Positions 9,013 through 14,058 of a DNA stretch of 26,970 bases are shown here, piece after piece (the first letter of the stretch is position 1; each line of letters begins with the position of its first letter). The notes under the pieces are model-generated. The model was not told where the DNA came from. It searched no databases and saw only the letters and a list, made by a program, of their open reading frames with translations. Origin of the DNA: CAIXTV01 sp964543995 (GTDB lineage: Bacteria; Bacteroidota; Bacteroidia; Bacteroidales; CAIXTV01); assembly GCA_964543995.1 (NCBI GenBank), contig CAZJBB010000020.1, positions 1-26,970 of the forward strand. The letters are read 5' to 3'. The translations under genes and the position numbers were made by a program.

Positions 9013-9675
9013 TTATATATTCAAATATTTCATAAGTGAATCGTAACGCTCCTGAAGATAATCGGTTTCCTCAGCGGTGGAATAAGATGCCTTGATATTG
9101 TATTGATATCGGTTAAAGGTTTGCAATACTGAACCCATTTCTTTCTTATTCAATTTTAAAGTAACTTCGATTTGATTTGACTCGGATTGATTATTGACAA
9201 AAAGAGAAAGTATTTTCAAATCGTTAGATTCTACGATGTTAGAGATTTCCGTTAAATTATAATCGGTTTGGTTCATTTCTAGAATAATAATCCCCCCTTT
9301 TACATCTGAAGAAAGGAAATTAGCAAATGCATCCAGGCATTTCTTTAAAGTAATTGAACCCAAGTATTGGTTTTTTTCGTCAACCACAGGGAGCACTGTA
9401 AGTTGGCCATTAAACATAAGTGTAATGATATCAAAAATGTGTTGATGAACTGTAACACAGGTACTTTTATTTTTTAAGGAAATGCCTCCCAAGCTCACCT
9501 CAAAAGCATTGGATTCGTAAATATCGCTTTCGGATACCAACCCGAGAAACTCCCTATTGTTTACAAATGGTAGATGACTCACTTTTAAATCATCCATAAA
9601 ACTCAAAGCAGTATTCCCTGTATCTGAAGTTTTTAAGGTAAATATTTCCTCCGAAATTAAATCAATAGCTTGCAT
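9013..9675 (-). CDS. CBS domain protein
   Basis: I chose the ATG at 9675 (MQAIDLISEEIFTLKTSDTG), giving 220 residues. The upstream ATG at 9696 overlaps a promoter-like TACTTTTG. Two CBS repeats cover about residues 1-120: the first has ALSFMDDLKVSHLPFVNNREFLGLVSESDI, and the second ends VLPVVDEKNQYLGSITLKKCLD. A C-terminal segment of about 95 residues has an ACT-like pattern (GGIIILEMNQTDYNLTEISNIVE, then a second strand series). CBS pairs sense adenine nucleotides, but the ligand and partner here are unknown. It is the first gene of the minus-strand cluster, as in related genomes. Confidence 0.88.
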   Translation of the reverse strand: MQAIDLISEEIFTLKTSDTGNTALSFMDDLKVSHLPFVNNREFLGLVSESDIYESNAFEVSLGGISLKNKSTCVTVHQHIFDIITLMFNGQLTVLPVVDEKNQYLGSITLKKCLDAFANFLSSDVKGGIIILEMNQTDYNLTEISNIVESNDLKILSLFVNNQSESNQIEVTLKLNKKEMGSVLQTFNRYQYNIKASYSTAEETDYLQERYDSLMKYLNI

Positions 9676-9684
9676 ACTTATATA

Positions 9685-9714
9685 TTTGCTAATCAAAAGT
9701 AATATTTATGTTTG
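9685..9714 (+). promoter_or_regulatory. Putative promoter toward the lipoprotein gene
   Basis: TTTG (9685-9688) and TATGTTTG (9707-9714) are 18 bp apart, a good match to the Bacteroidota -33/-7 pair. It would give a leader of roughly 225 nt before the ATG at 9946. The stretch 9715-9945 is otherwise AT-rich with no gene I can support. Confidence 0.38.
9694..9701 (-). promoter_or_regulatory. Putative -7 element for the CBS/nadK/bamA cluster
   Basis: TACTTTTG on the minus strand fits TAnnTTTG. Initiation a few bases downstream would give a 5' leader of about 12 nt for an ATG at 9675, and it favours that start over 9696. There is no obvious -33 TTTG. It lies inside a plus-strand promoter-like pair. 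Confidence 0.38.
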
Positions 9715-9945
9715 AATTGGGAACAGAAGATTATATTTTAGCATGAGTAGAATAAATGCTTAATAGAAACACTTTGTTCAATAAATTTATTAATCAACTG
9801 ATTATTATGTGTTTTCAGTAGGATATAAATGAGAACCTCGATTTTTTTAATCTTATTTGAAAAAAATAAAAAATCGTATCAGGGTAAAACCAAAATCATG
9901 TGTATTAATGACAAATCACCCAATAATCACTTAAAACTTAAAAAG

Positions 9946-10866
9946 ATGAAAACAACACATTTTATCAAGCTAGGATTCCTGATGGTAGCCGCCTTAACCT
10001 TCAGCTTAAGTTCCTGTAAAAAAGACAAAACTACTGAACCTACTCCGGATTCAGGTTCATTACAACAATTATCTAAAGATCAAGTAACGGTTGAAACCGC
10101 TTCTGACGATGCATTAAACGATGCTAACGAAGTGATGAGCAGTACTGCTAAAATTTTACCCTGTAATGTTACTGTTACCAGAGATACCATTGGCGACACC
10201 ACACACATCAACCTTGCCTTTAATGGTTTAAATTGTGCCGGAACCCGCAGCCGATTGGGAAATATTAAAGTTTCAAAATTACTGAGCACTCCTTGGTCAC
10301 AAGCCGGAGCCACCGTAAAAGTTGAATTTATCAATTATAAAGTTACCAAAATAAGTACAGGAAACTGGGTTATTCTCAATGGTGTTAAAACTTGGCAAAA
10401 CGTAAGTGGGGGAATCATTCCAAACTTAGGTACCACTGCCACTGCCATTATTCATAAAGTATCCGGTTCCATTCAAGCAACCTTTAACGACAACACCACC
10501 AGAACTTGGGAAATTGCCCGTCAGAAAACCTATACCGGAACTTACCCTTCAGGTCTTATTTTATCGGTTGACGGATTTGGAGTTGCCGATGGATACAGCA
10601 ACTTAGAAACTTGGGGAATCAACCGCCATGGAGAACAATTTTACACCCAAGTACTTACTACTGTTGTACTAAAACAATCTTGTGGATGGGATCCATGTGC
10701 AGGCATCATAAAACACTCCATTCCCAGCGACACCAAATCAGCAACAATTACTTACGGTTTCGACAGCAGCAACCAACCCATCACCGGTACCGAATGCCCA
10801 TCCGAATATAAGGTGGACTGGGTAAAAGGAACCCACTCAGGAACCTTATATATTGTATTACCCTAA
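9946..10866 (+). CDS. Predicted lipoprotein of unknown function
   Basis: The start is the ATG at 9946, which puts a classical lipoprotein signal at the N-terminus: MKTTHFIKLGFLMVAALTFS, then LSSC as lipobox, then KKDKTTEP as a polar linker. The frame is open further upstream, but that extension would bury the signal. The mature protein (about 285 residues) has no domain I recognise. It is rich in Thr, Gly and Asn with alternating beta-type strands, and it has Cys in CNVTV, GLNCAG, SCGWDPCAG and GTECPSEY that may form disulfides. It faces away from the envelope cluster and ends at a strong terminator, so it is a single-gene unit. It is probably anchored to a periplasmic or surface membrane leaflet. 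Confidence 0.82.
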   Translation: MKTTHFIKLGFLMVAALTFSLSSCKKDKTTEPTPDSGSLQQLSKDQVTVETASDDALNDANEVMSSTAKILPCNVTVTRDTIGDTTHINLAFNGLNCAGTRSRLGNIKVSKLLSTPWSQAGATVKVEFINYKVTKISTGNWVILNGVKTWQNVSGGIIPNLGTTATAIIHKVSGSIQATFNDNTTRTWEIARQKTYTGTYPSGLILSVDGFGVADGYSNLETWGINRHGEQFYTQVLTTVVLKQSCGWDPCAGIIKHSIPSDTKSATITYGFDSSNQPITGTECPSEYKVDWVKGTHSGTLYIVLP

Positions 10867-10886
10867 TTTGAATGTTTGATAATTGG

Positions 10887-10916
10887 AAGGGTTGCTCGAA
10901 AGGGCAACCTTTTTTT
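10887..10916 (+). terminator. Rho-independent terminator of the lipoprotein gene
   Basis: The stem GGTTGC (10890-10895) pairs with GCAACC (10904-10909) around an 8-nt loop. Outer AA/TT pairs are possible with one bulge, and seven T follow (10910-10916). It lies 20 bp after the stop codon. Confidence 0.85.
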
Positions 10917-10987
10917 GTTTTCTCTATACAATGGCTTCCAAACTTCCATCTTACTAATGAAAGTTATTGGTTAATAGGTTATTAAAG

Positions 10988-11039
10988 GAAAGACTCATAG
11001 TGCTCCTTTTGAAAGTCTTTTGTATCTTTGTGGATATGC
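10988..11039 (+). repeat. Shared leader, copy 1, with -7 promoter motif
   Basis: This 52-base stretch matches 11991-12042 at 45 of 52 positions by my alignment. It holds TATCTTTG (11023-11030), a perfect TAnnTTTG -7 element, and an ATG at 11036 just before the heptamer tract. In this copy the -33 TTTTG seen in copy 2 is changed to TAGTG, so promoter activity may be lower. Confidence 0.7.
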
Positions 11040-11047
11040 TTTTTTTT

Positions 11048-11153
11048 CGGTCTTCGGTCTTCGGTCTTCGGTCTTCCGTCTTCCGTCTTCCGTCTTCGGT
11101 CTTCGGTCTTCCGTCTTCGGTCTTCCGTCTTCGGTCTTCCGTCTTCGGTCTTC
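11048..11153 (+). repeat. Heptamer microsatellite tract 1 (TCTTCGG/TCTTCCG)
   Basis: Fourteen complete 7-bp units run from 11051 to 11148, with partial units at both ends. Units are TCTTCGG or TCTTCCG in the order G G G C C C G G C G C G C G, where the letter is the variable sixth base. No stop codon is possible in any frame on either strand. A frame from the ATG at 11036 to 11173 would give 45 residues made of SSVFGLR/SSVFRLP-type heptapeptides. I do not call it a gene, because any tract of this unit looks open. The 10867-11420 interval contains no other coding candidate. Confidence 0.95.
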
Positions 11154-11197
11154 TTCTGGATATTATTGGTTAATAAGTTATTAAGGCAAGGATACTC

Positions 11198-11248
11198 AGT
11201 GTGGCATAGCCCAACAACGTCAAAGCATCAGTTTGCATTTGCCACACT
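11198..11248 (+). repeat. Inverted repeat of 9 bp around a 33-base loop
   Basis: AGTGTGGCA (11198-11206) is the exact reverse complement of TGCCACACT (11240-11248). It lies between tract 1 and the terminator at 11284. It could be an RNA stem or an old element end; there is no T-run, so it is not a terminator. Confidence 0.5.
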
Positions 11249-11283
11249 CAGATAATGACCACTCTTTTCAATCCTGTAAAACC

Positions 11284-11316
11284 AAAATCCCATCTTTCCA
11301 ACAAGATGGGATTTTT
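11284..11316 (+). terminator. Strong Rho-independent terminator
   Basis: A perfect 13-bp stem, AAAATCCCATCTT (11284-11296) with AAGATGGGATTTT (11303-11315), encloses the loop TCCAAC. The T-run continues to 11316. No plausible gene ends just upstream, so it would terminate a transcript crossing heptamer tract 1. Confidence 0.85.
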
Positions 11317-11366
11317 CCCATCGAGGCAAAAATTTTAATTTGAATCATACGTTTTATATTTTATGC

Positions 11367-11400
11367 TTTTGCGTTTTTAGCTCCAATTTTTTTATCTTTG
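11367..11400 (+). promoter_or_regulatory. Putative promoter of the DUF4160/DUF2442 pair
   Basis: TTTTG (11367-11371) and TATCTTTG (11393-11400) are separated by 21 bp and match the Bacteroidota -33/-7 consensus. The DUF4160 ATG follows at 11421, giving a leader of about 15 nt. Confidence 0.55.
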
Positions 11401-11420
11401 CTTTTATAAAAGGAAACATT

Positions 11421-11686
11421 ATGCCAACCATAAGCATGTTTTATGGAATCATTTTTCGAATGTTTTATACTCCAAAGGAACATAATCCACCTCATATTCA
11501 TGTTTATTACCAAGATTTCAAAGCAATTATTAATATACTACATGCAGCATGATCGACGGTGATTTGCCTCCAAAACAACTAAGATTAGTGTTTGCTTGGA
11601 TAGAAATTCATTCTGATGAACTTATGGCAGATTGGAAATTATGCCAGAATGGAGAAAAGCCCTTTGTAATTGAACCTTTAAAATAA
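11421..11686 (+). pseudogene. DUF4160 protein split by a one-base frameshift
   Basis: The first frame (ATG 11421, stop 11550-11552) reads MPTISMFYGIIFRMFYTPKE, then NPPHIHVYYQDFKAIINI, the first half of a DUF4160 domain. It then drifts to LHAA. The second frame continues the domain: TTCSMIDGDLPPKQLRLVFA, then WIEIHSDELMADWKLCQNGE, ending at the TAA at 11684-11686. Joining the frames near 11535-11540 restores a full-length protein of about 88 residues, so one base appears lost there. The downstream half could restart at the ATG at 11549, which overlaps the first stop as ATGA. DUF4160 genes often precede DUF2442 genes and the pair has been suggested to act as toxin-antitoxin; this is not proven. 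Either the locus is inactivated or the assembly has an error. Confidence 0.8.
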
Positions 11687-11691
11687 AGGAT

Positions 11692-11928
11692 ATGTATTTA
11701 GCAGTTAAGGTCGTAAAACCTCTTGATAATTTCAATCTTCTTCTTACGTTTGAAAATGGTGAGAATAGAAAACTCGATATGTCTCCATACTTAGACAAAG
11801 GGATTTTCAAAGAATTGAAGGATATCTCTGTTTTCAATACTGTGAAAATTAGTTTCGACAGTATTGAATGGGCAAATGAAGCAGACTTAGATCCTGAGTT
11901 TTTGTATAAATACAGTACCGAGATTTAA
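11692..11928 (+). CDS. DUF2442 family protein
   Basis: The protein has 78 residues and reads MYLAVKVVKPLDNFNLLLTF, then ENGENRKLDMSPYLDKGIFK, the DUF2442 pattern. It ends SIEWANEADLDPEFLYKYST plus EI, where the W-x-N/D-x-x-D-L-x-P-E-x-LY block is characteristic. It starts 5 bp after the DUF4160 frame ends, with AAAGGA just before the ATG, so the two are co-transcribed. DUF2442 is a small domain found with DUF4160 and other short genes; it is a plausible antitoxin or DNA-binding partner, but this is inference. The frame is intact, unlike its partner. Its stop codon lies within a perfect 16-bp palindrome. Confidence 0.85.
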   Translation: MYLAVKVVKPLDNFNLLLTFENGENRKLDMSPYLDKGIFKELKDISVFNTVKISFDSIEWANEADLDPEFLYKYSTEI

Positions 11929-11937
11929 ATTTAAATC
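11922..11937 (+). repeat. Perfect 16-bp palindrome at the DUF2442 stop
   Basis: GATTTAAATTTAAATC is identical to its reverse complement and overlaps the stop codon of DUF2442. It could be a binding site for a dimer or a chance AT-rich palindrome. Confidence 0.5.
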
Positions 11938-11990
11938 ATAATGCATCAAGATTGATATGTTATTGGCCAACAGGTTGTTAAGTTATTAGC

Positions 11991-12042
11991 AAAAGACTTA
12001 TTTTGCTCCTTTTGAAAATCCTTTGTATCTTTGTAGATATGC
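11991..12042 (+). repeat. Shared leader, copy 2, with full promoter-like pair
   Basis: This copy matches 10988-11039 at 45 of 52 bases. It holds TTTTG (12001-12005) and TATCTTTG (12026-12033) separated by 20 bp, a good Bacteroidota promoter. An ATG at 12039 lies at about the expected start of transcription. The heptamer tract begins directly after it. Confidence 0.7.
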
Positions 12043-12341
12043 CTTTCTTCGNNNNNNNNNNNNNNNNNNNNNNNNNNNNNNNNNNNNNNNNNNNNNNNNN
12101 NNNNNNNNNNNNNNNNNNNNNNNNNNNNNNNNNNNNNNNNNNNNNNNNNNNGTCTTCGGTCTTCGGTCTTCGGTCTTCGGTCTTCGGTCTTCGGTCTTCG
12201 GTCTTCGGTCTTCCGTCTTCGGTCTTCCGTCTTCCGTCTTCGGTCTTCGGTCTTCGGTCTTCCGTCTTCGGTCTTCGGTCTTCGGTCTTCCGTCTTCCGT
12301 CTTCCGTCTTATGTCTCCCGTCTTCCGTCTCCCGTCTCCCG
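12043..12341 (+). repeat. Heptamer microsatellite tract 2, interrupted by a gap
   Basis: After a few pyrimidines (12043-12051) comes a 100-N gap, then 27 consecutive 7-bp units from 12153 to 12341. Units are TCTTCGG or TCTTCCG. The last ones decay to TCTTATG and TCTCCCG, so the right edge is older or unselected. The tract ends 5 bp before the NUDIX stop codon. Its true length is unknown because the gap lies inside it. The interval 11929-12346 holds no supported gene. Confidence 0.95.
12052..12151. other. Scaffold gap of exactly 100 N
   Basis: One hundred N, a conventional placeholder for unknown length, lie inside heptamer tract 2. Collapse of the repeat in short-read assembly is the likely cause. 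Confidence 0.99.
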
Positions 12342-12346
12342 TCTTT

Positions 12347-12961
12347 TTAATTCCTGTTTATATATTCATCTCTTATCATATCCACCAAAGAATCATGGGT
12401 CTTAGGTAAAATGCTCTTAAGTGTCTCTCTATCAACCCATTCAATTTGGGTAATGCCTTCTTCTGTTTGAGGGATTAAAGAAACCGCTGAGTGGCAGCTC
12501 ATTTCAAACCAATAGGTTCTTTTAACAAACCATTTTTTTCTTTCCTCGTACATGTGGTAAGTGCAACCCAAAGGAGCACCCATGCTTACGTTTTTTATAC
12601 CGGTTTCTTCTACTACTTCCCTTTGAGCAGCATATTCTATGGTTTCACCTTTTTCCAAATGTCCTTTGGGCAAATCCCACTTTTTATTCCTAAAAATCAT
12701 CAAAAGTCTATCCTTTTCATCTTTTACCAAACCACCGGCAGCGTCAACAACTTGGAAGTTGGATAGAAAATCGAGCAAAGTATCTGAAGGAGACTTAGAA
12801 TGAATGCAGCCTTCATCATACATGCCGGAAATAAACTTTTTATAATAATTTTTCAGTTCCGAAGCGGCGGTTTCGGCTTCATAATCCATAGGAAATTCGC
12901 AAAATTTATGTGGAATTTCCGTAAACTTTATTACTCTATTTTTGAAGAAAACTTTATACAT
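12347..12961 (-). CDS. NUDIX hydrolase
   Basis: I chose the ATG at 12961 (MYKVFFKNRVIKFTE), giving 204 residues; the frame is open further upstream, but that part is antisense to pyrE. The first 75 residues form an N-terminal region. The NUDIX fold starts near VDAAGGLVKDEKDRLLMIFR. The NUDIX box is perfect: GHLEKGETIEYAAQREVVEE then TGI (residues about 100-122), fitting GX5EX7REUXEEXGU with Mg-binding glutamates. The W-D-L-P-K-G-H-L-E start resembles ADP-ribose or dinucleoside polyphosphate hydrolases, but the substrate cannot be read from the sequence. It diverges from pyrE with 7 bp between the start codons, and its 3' end touches heptamer tract 2. Confidence 0.92.
   Translation of the reverse strand: MYKVFFKNRVIKFTEIPHKFCEFPMDYEAETAASELKNYYKKFISGMYDEGCIHSKSPSDTLLDFLSNFQVVDAAGGLVKDEKDRLLMIFRNKKWDLPKGHLEKGETIEYAAQREVVEETGIKNVSMGAPLGCTYHMYEERKKWFVKRTYWFEMSCHSAVSLIPQTEEGITQIEWVDRETLKSILPKTHDSLVDMIRDEYINRN
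12937..12944 (+). promoter_or_regulatory. Possible -7 element for pyrE inside the NUDIX gene
   Basis: TATTTTTG fits TAnnTTTG and lies 24 bp before the pyrE ATG, within the 5' coding part of the divergent NUDIX gene. No good -33 element is visible. Confidence 0.3.
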
Positions 12962-12968
12962 TTGCAAT

Positions 12969-13616
12969 ATGAAAAAAAATAATGAAACTGCCGGCAAAGT
13001 TGCTGATTTTTTACTACAAATCAAAGCAATAAAACTCAATGTTGCTTCCCCTTTCACTTGGTCGTCGGGGATGAAATCGCCCATTTATTGCGATAACCGT
13101 AAAACCCTTTCCTATCCTAAAATCAGGACATTCATTCGTCAAGAATTTGTGAAGCTGATTACCGAAGAATTCGGAAAACCGGATGTCATTGCAGGAGTCG
13201 CAACCGGAGCTATAGCCCATGGGGCATTAATTGCACAAGACTTGGGAGTGCCTTTCGTTTATGTGCGGACTTCTGAAAAAGCGCATGGATTATCCAATTT
13301 AATCGAAGGCGTGGTAGAGTCAGGTCAATCGGTAGTGGTAGTAGAAGACTTGGTCTCCACCGGCGGCAGCAGTTTAAAAGCCGTGGAAGCTTTGCTAAAC
13401 GCAGGGTGTAAAGTAAAAGGCATGGTTGCCATTTTCACCTATCAACTTGCATCTGCCAGTGAAAATTTCAAAAAAGCCAATGTTCCCTTGTTCACCTTGA
13501 GCAATTACGAAGCATTAATCGAAGAAGCCGTAAAGAGAGATTATATTTCTCAGAGCGATATTGAGTCTTTAGTCCGTTGGAAAGAATCTCCTGAAAAATG
13601 GGGAGAAAATTTATAA
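12969..13616 (+). CDS. pyrE: Orotate phosphoribosyltransferase
   Basis: The protein has 215 residues, normal for PyrE. From the ATG at 12969 it begins MKKNNETAGKVADFLLQIKA, then FTWSSGMKSPIYCDNRKTL, where SG-x-KSP-x-Y-x-D is the orotate/PRPP N-terminal block. It also has GVATGAIAHGALIAQDLGVP (residues 76-95) and the PRPP signature VVVVEDLVSTGGSS (122-135). It converts orotate and PRPP to OMP and diphosphate in pyrimidine synthesis. It starts a same-strand run of seven genes with short gaps ending at the porin. The upstream gene NUDIX is divergent, so promoters must overlap coding sequence. Confidence 0.97.
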   Translation: MKKNNETAGKVADFLLQIKAIKLNVASPFTWSSGMKSPIYCDNRKTLSYPKIRTFIRQEFVKLITEEFGKPDVIAGVATGAIAHGALIAQDLGVPFVYVRTSEKAHGLSNLIEGVVESGQSVVVVEDLVSTGGSSLKAVEALLNAGCKVKGMVAIFTYQLASASENFKKANVPLFTLSNYEALIEEAVKRDYISQSDIESLVRWKESPEKWGENL

Positions 13617-13619
13617 TCT

Positions 13620-14027
13620 ATGTTACAAGTTGAAAGCAATCCTACTGAAGTACTTGCCTCTAACGAGCGCATATACTCTTTTTTATCAGACTTCAATAAT
13701 TTCAGTCACTTGATGCCTACACAGGTAACGCAATGGAAATCGGTTGAAAACGAATGTTCCTTTGTAATTCAAGGTCTTCCGGAATTGAAGCTGACTTTTA
13801 AAGAAAAAATTCCTTTTTCCTCTATTATCATTACACCTCATATCGGTGGATCAGTGAATTTTGAATTAGGGATGAGCATAACAGAAACATCAGCAAATCA
13901 ATCTTTAGTGAAAATTCATTTGGACGCTGACGTGAATCCCATGATGAAAATGATGCTTCAGAATCCTTTGCAAAGCTTCGTAAATACCCTGAGTGAAAAA
14001 CTCAAGAACTACTTCGAAAAACTCTAA
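13620..14027 (+). CDS. SRPBCC-fold (polyketide cyclase/START-like) protein
   Basis: The protein has 135 residues and no signal peptide. The order of elements fits a SRPBCC fold. It has an N-terminal strand, a helix (ASNERIYSFLSDFNNFSHLM), a set of strands (VTQWKSVENECSFVIQGLPE), a strand pair ending VKIHLDADVNPMMK, and a long C-terminal helix (NPLQSFVNTLSEKLKNYFEK). Such proteins bind hydrophobic ligands in a deep cavity; the ligand here is unknown. It starts 3 bp after pyrE, a pairing I recall from other Bacteroidota, and ends 31 bp before pstS. Confidence 0.78.
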   Translation: MLQVESNPTEVLASNERIYSFLSDFNNFSHLMPTQVTQWKSVENECSFVIQGLPELKLTFKEKIPFSSIIITPHIGGSVNFELGMSITETSANQSLVKIHLDADVNPMMKMMLQNPLQSFVNTLSEKLKNYFEKL

Positions 14028-14058
14028 TTCTTTGATAAAACTCCTAAAACTGCTTAAC

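Larger units (their letters stand above)
10963..11201 (+). repeat. Imperfect direct repeats flanking the first heptamer tract
   Basis: The left copy (10964-11002) and right copy (11163-11201) share TTATTGGTTAATA, then G or A, then GTTATTAA. That is 22 bases with one mismatch, followed by a looser match through an AAGGA-like stretch to CTCA and GTG. A more degenerate third copy (TTATTGGCCAACAGGTTGTTAAG) stands at 11960-11982 before the second tract. They may mark a duplication or insertion boundary, or an older decayed microsatellite. Confidence 0.65.

Noticed and set aside
9694..9696. ATG at 9696 as start of the CBS protein
   Set aside because: It overlaps the -7 motif, and homology-like text begins at the ATG at 9675.
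9829..9945. N-terminal extension of the lipoprotein
   Set aside because: It would place 39 residues before a clear lipoprotein signal and lipobox; the ATG at 9946 is the better start.
11198..11248. Insertion sequence end or riboswitch
   Set aside because: There is only a 9-bp inverted repeat with a 33-base loop, no transposase, and no recognised riboswitch core.
11028..11255. A 75-codon frame through heptamer tract 1 with a TTG start
   Set aside because: All frames of the unit lack stops, so its openness is not evidence. The non-repeat tail has no recognisable domain and runs into the inverted repeat region.
11340..11420. N-terminal extension of DUF4160
   Set aside because: MPTISMFYG is the usual start of the family, and the promoter -33/-7 pair lies inside the extension.
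11048..12341. CRISPR array
   Set aside because: The 7-bp units are contiguous with no spacers and no cas genes are nearby.
12962..13084. Longer NUDIX protein starting within pyrE antisense
   Set aside because: The extra 41 residues are antisense to the conserved pyrE N-terminus, and the residues from 12961 onward start like other NUDIX proteins of the phylum.
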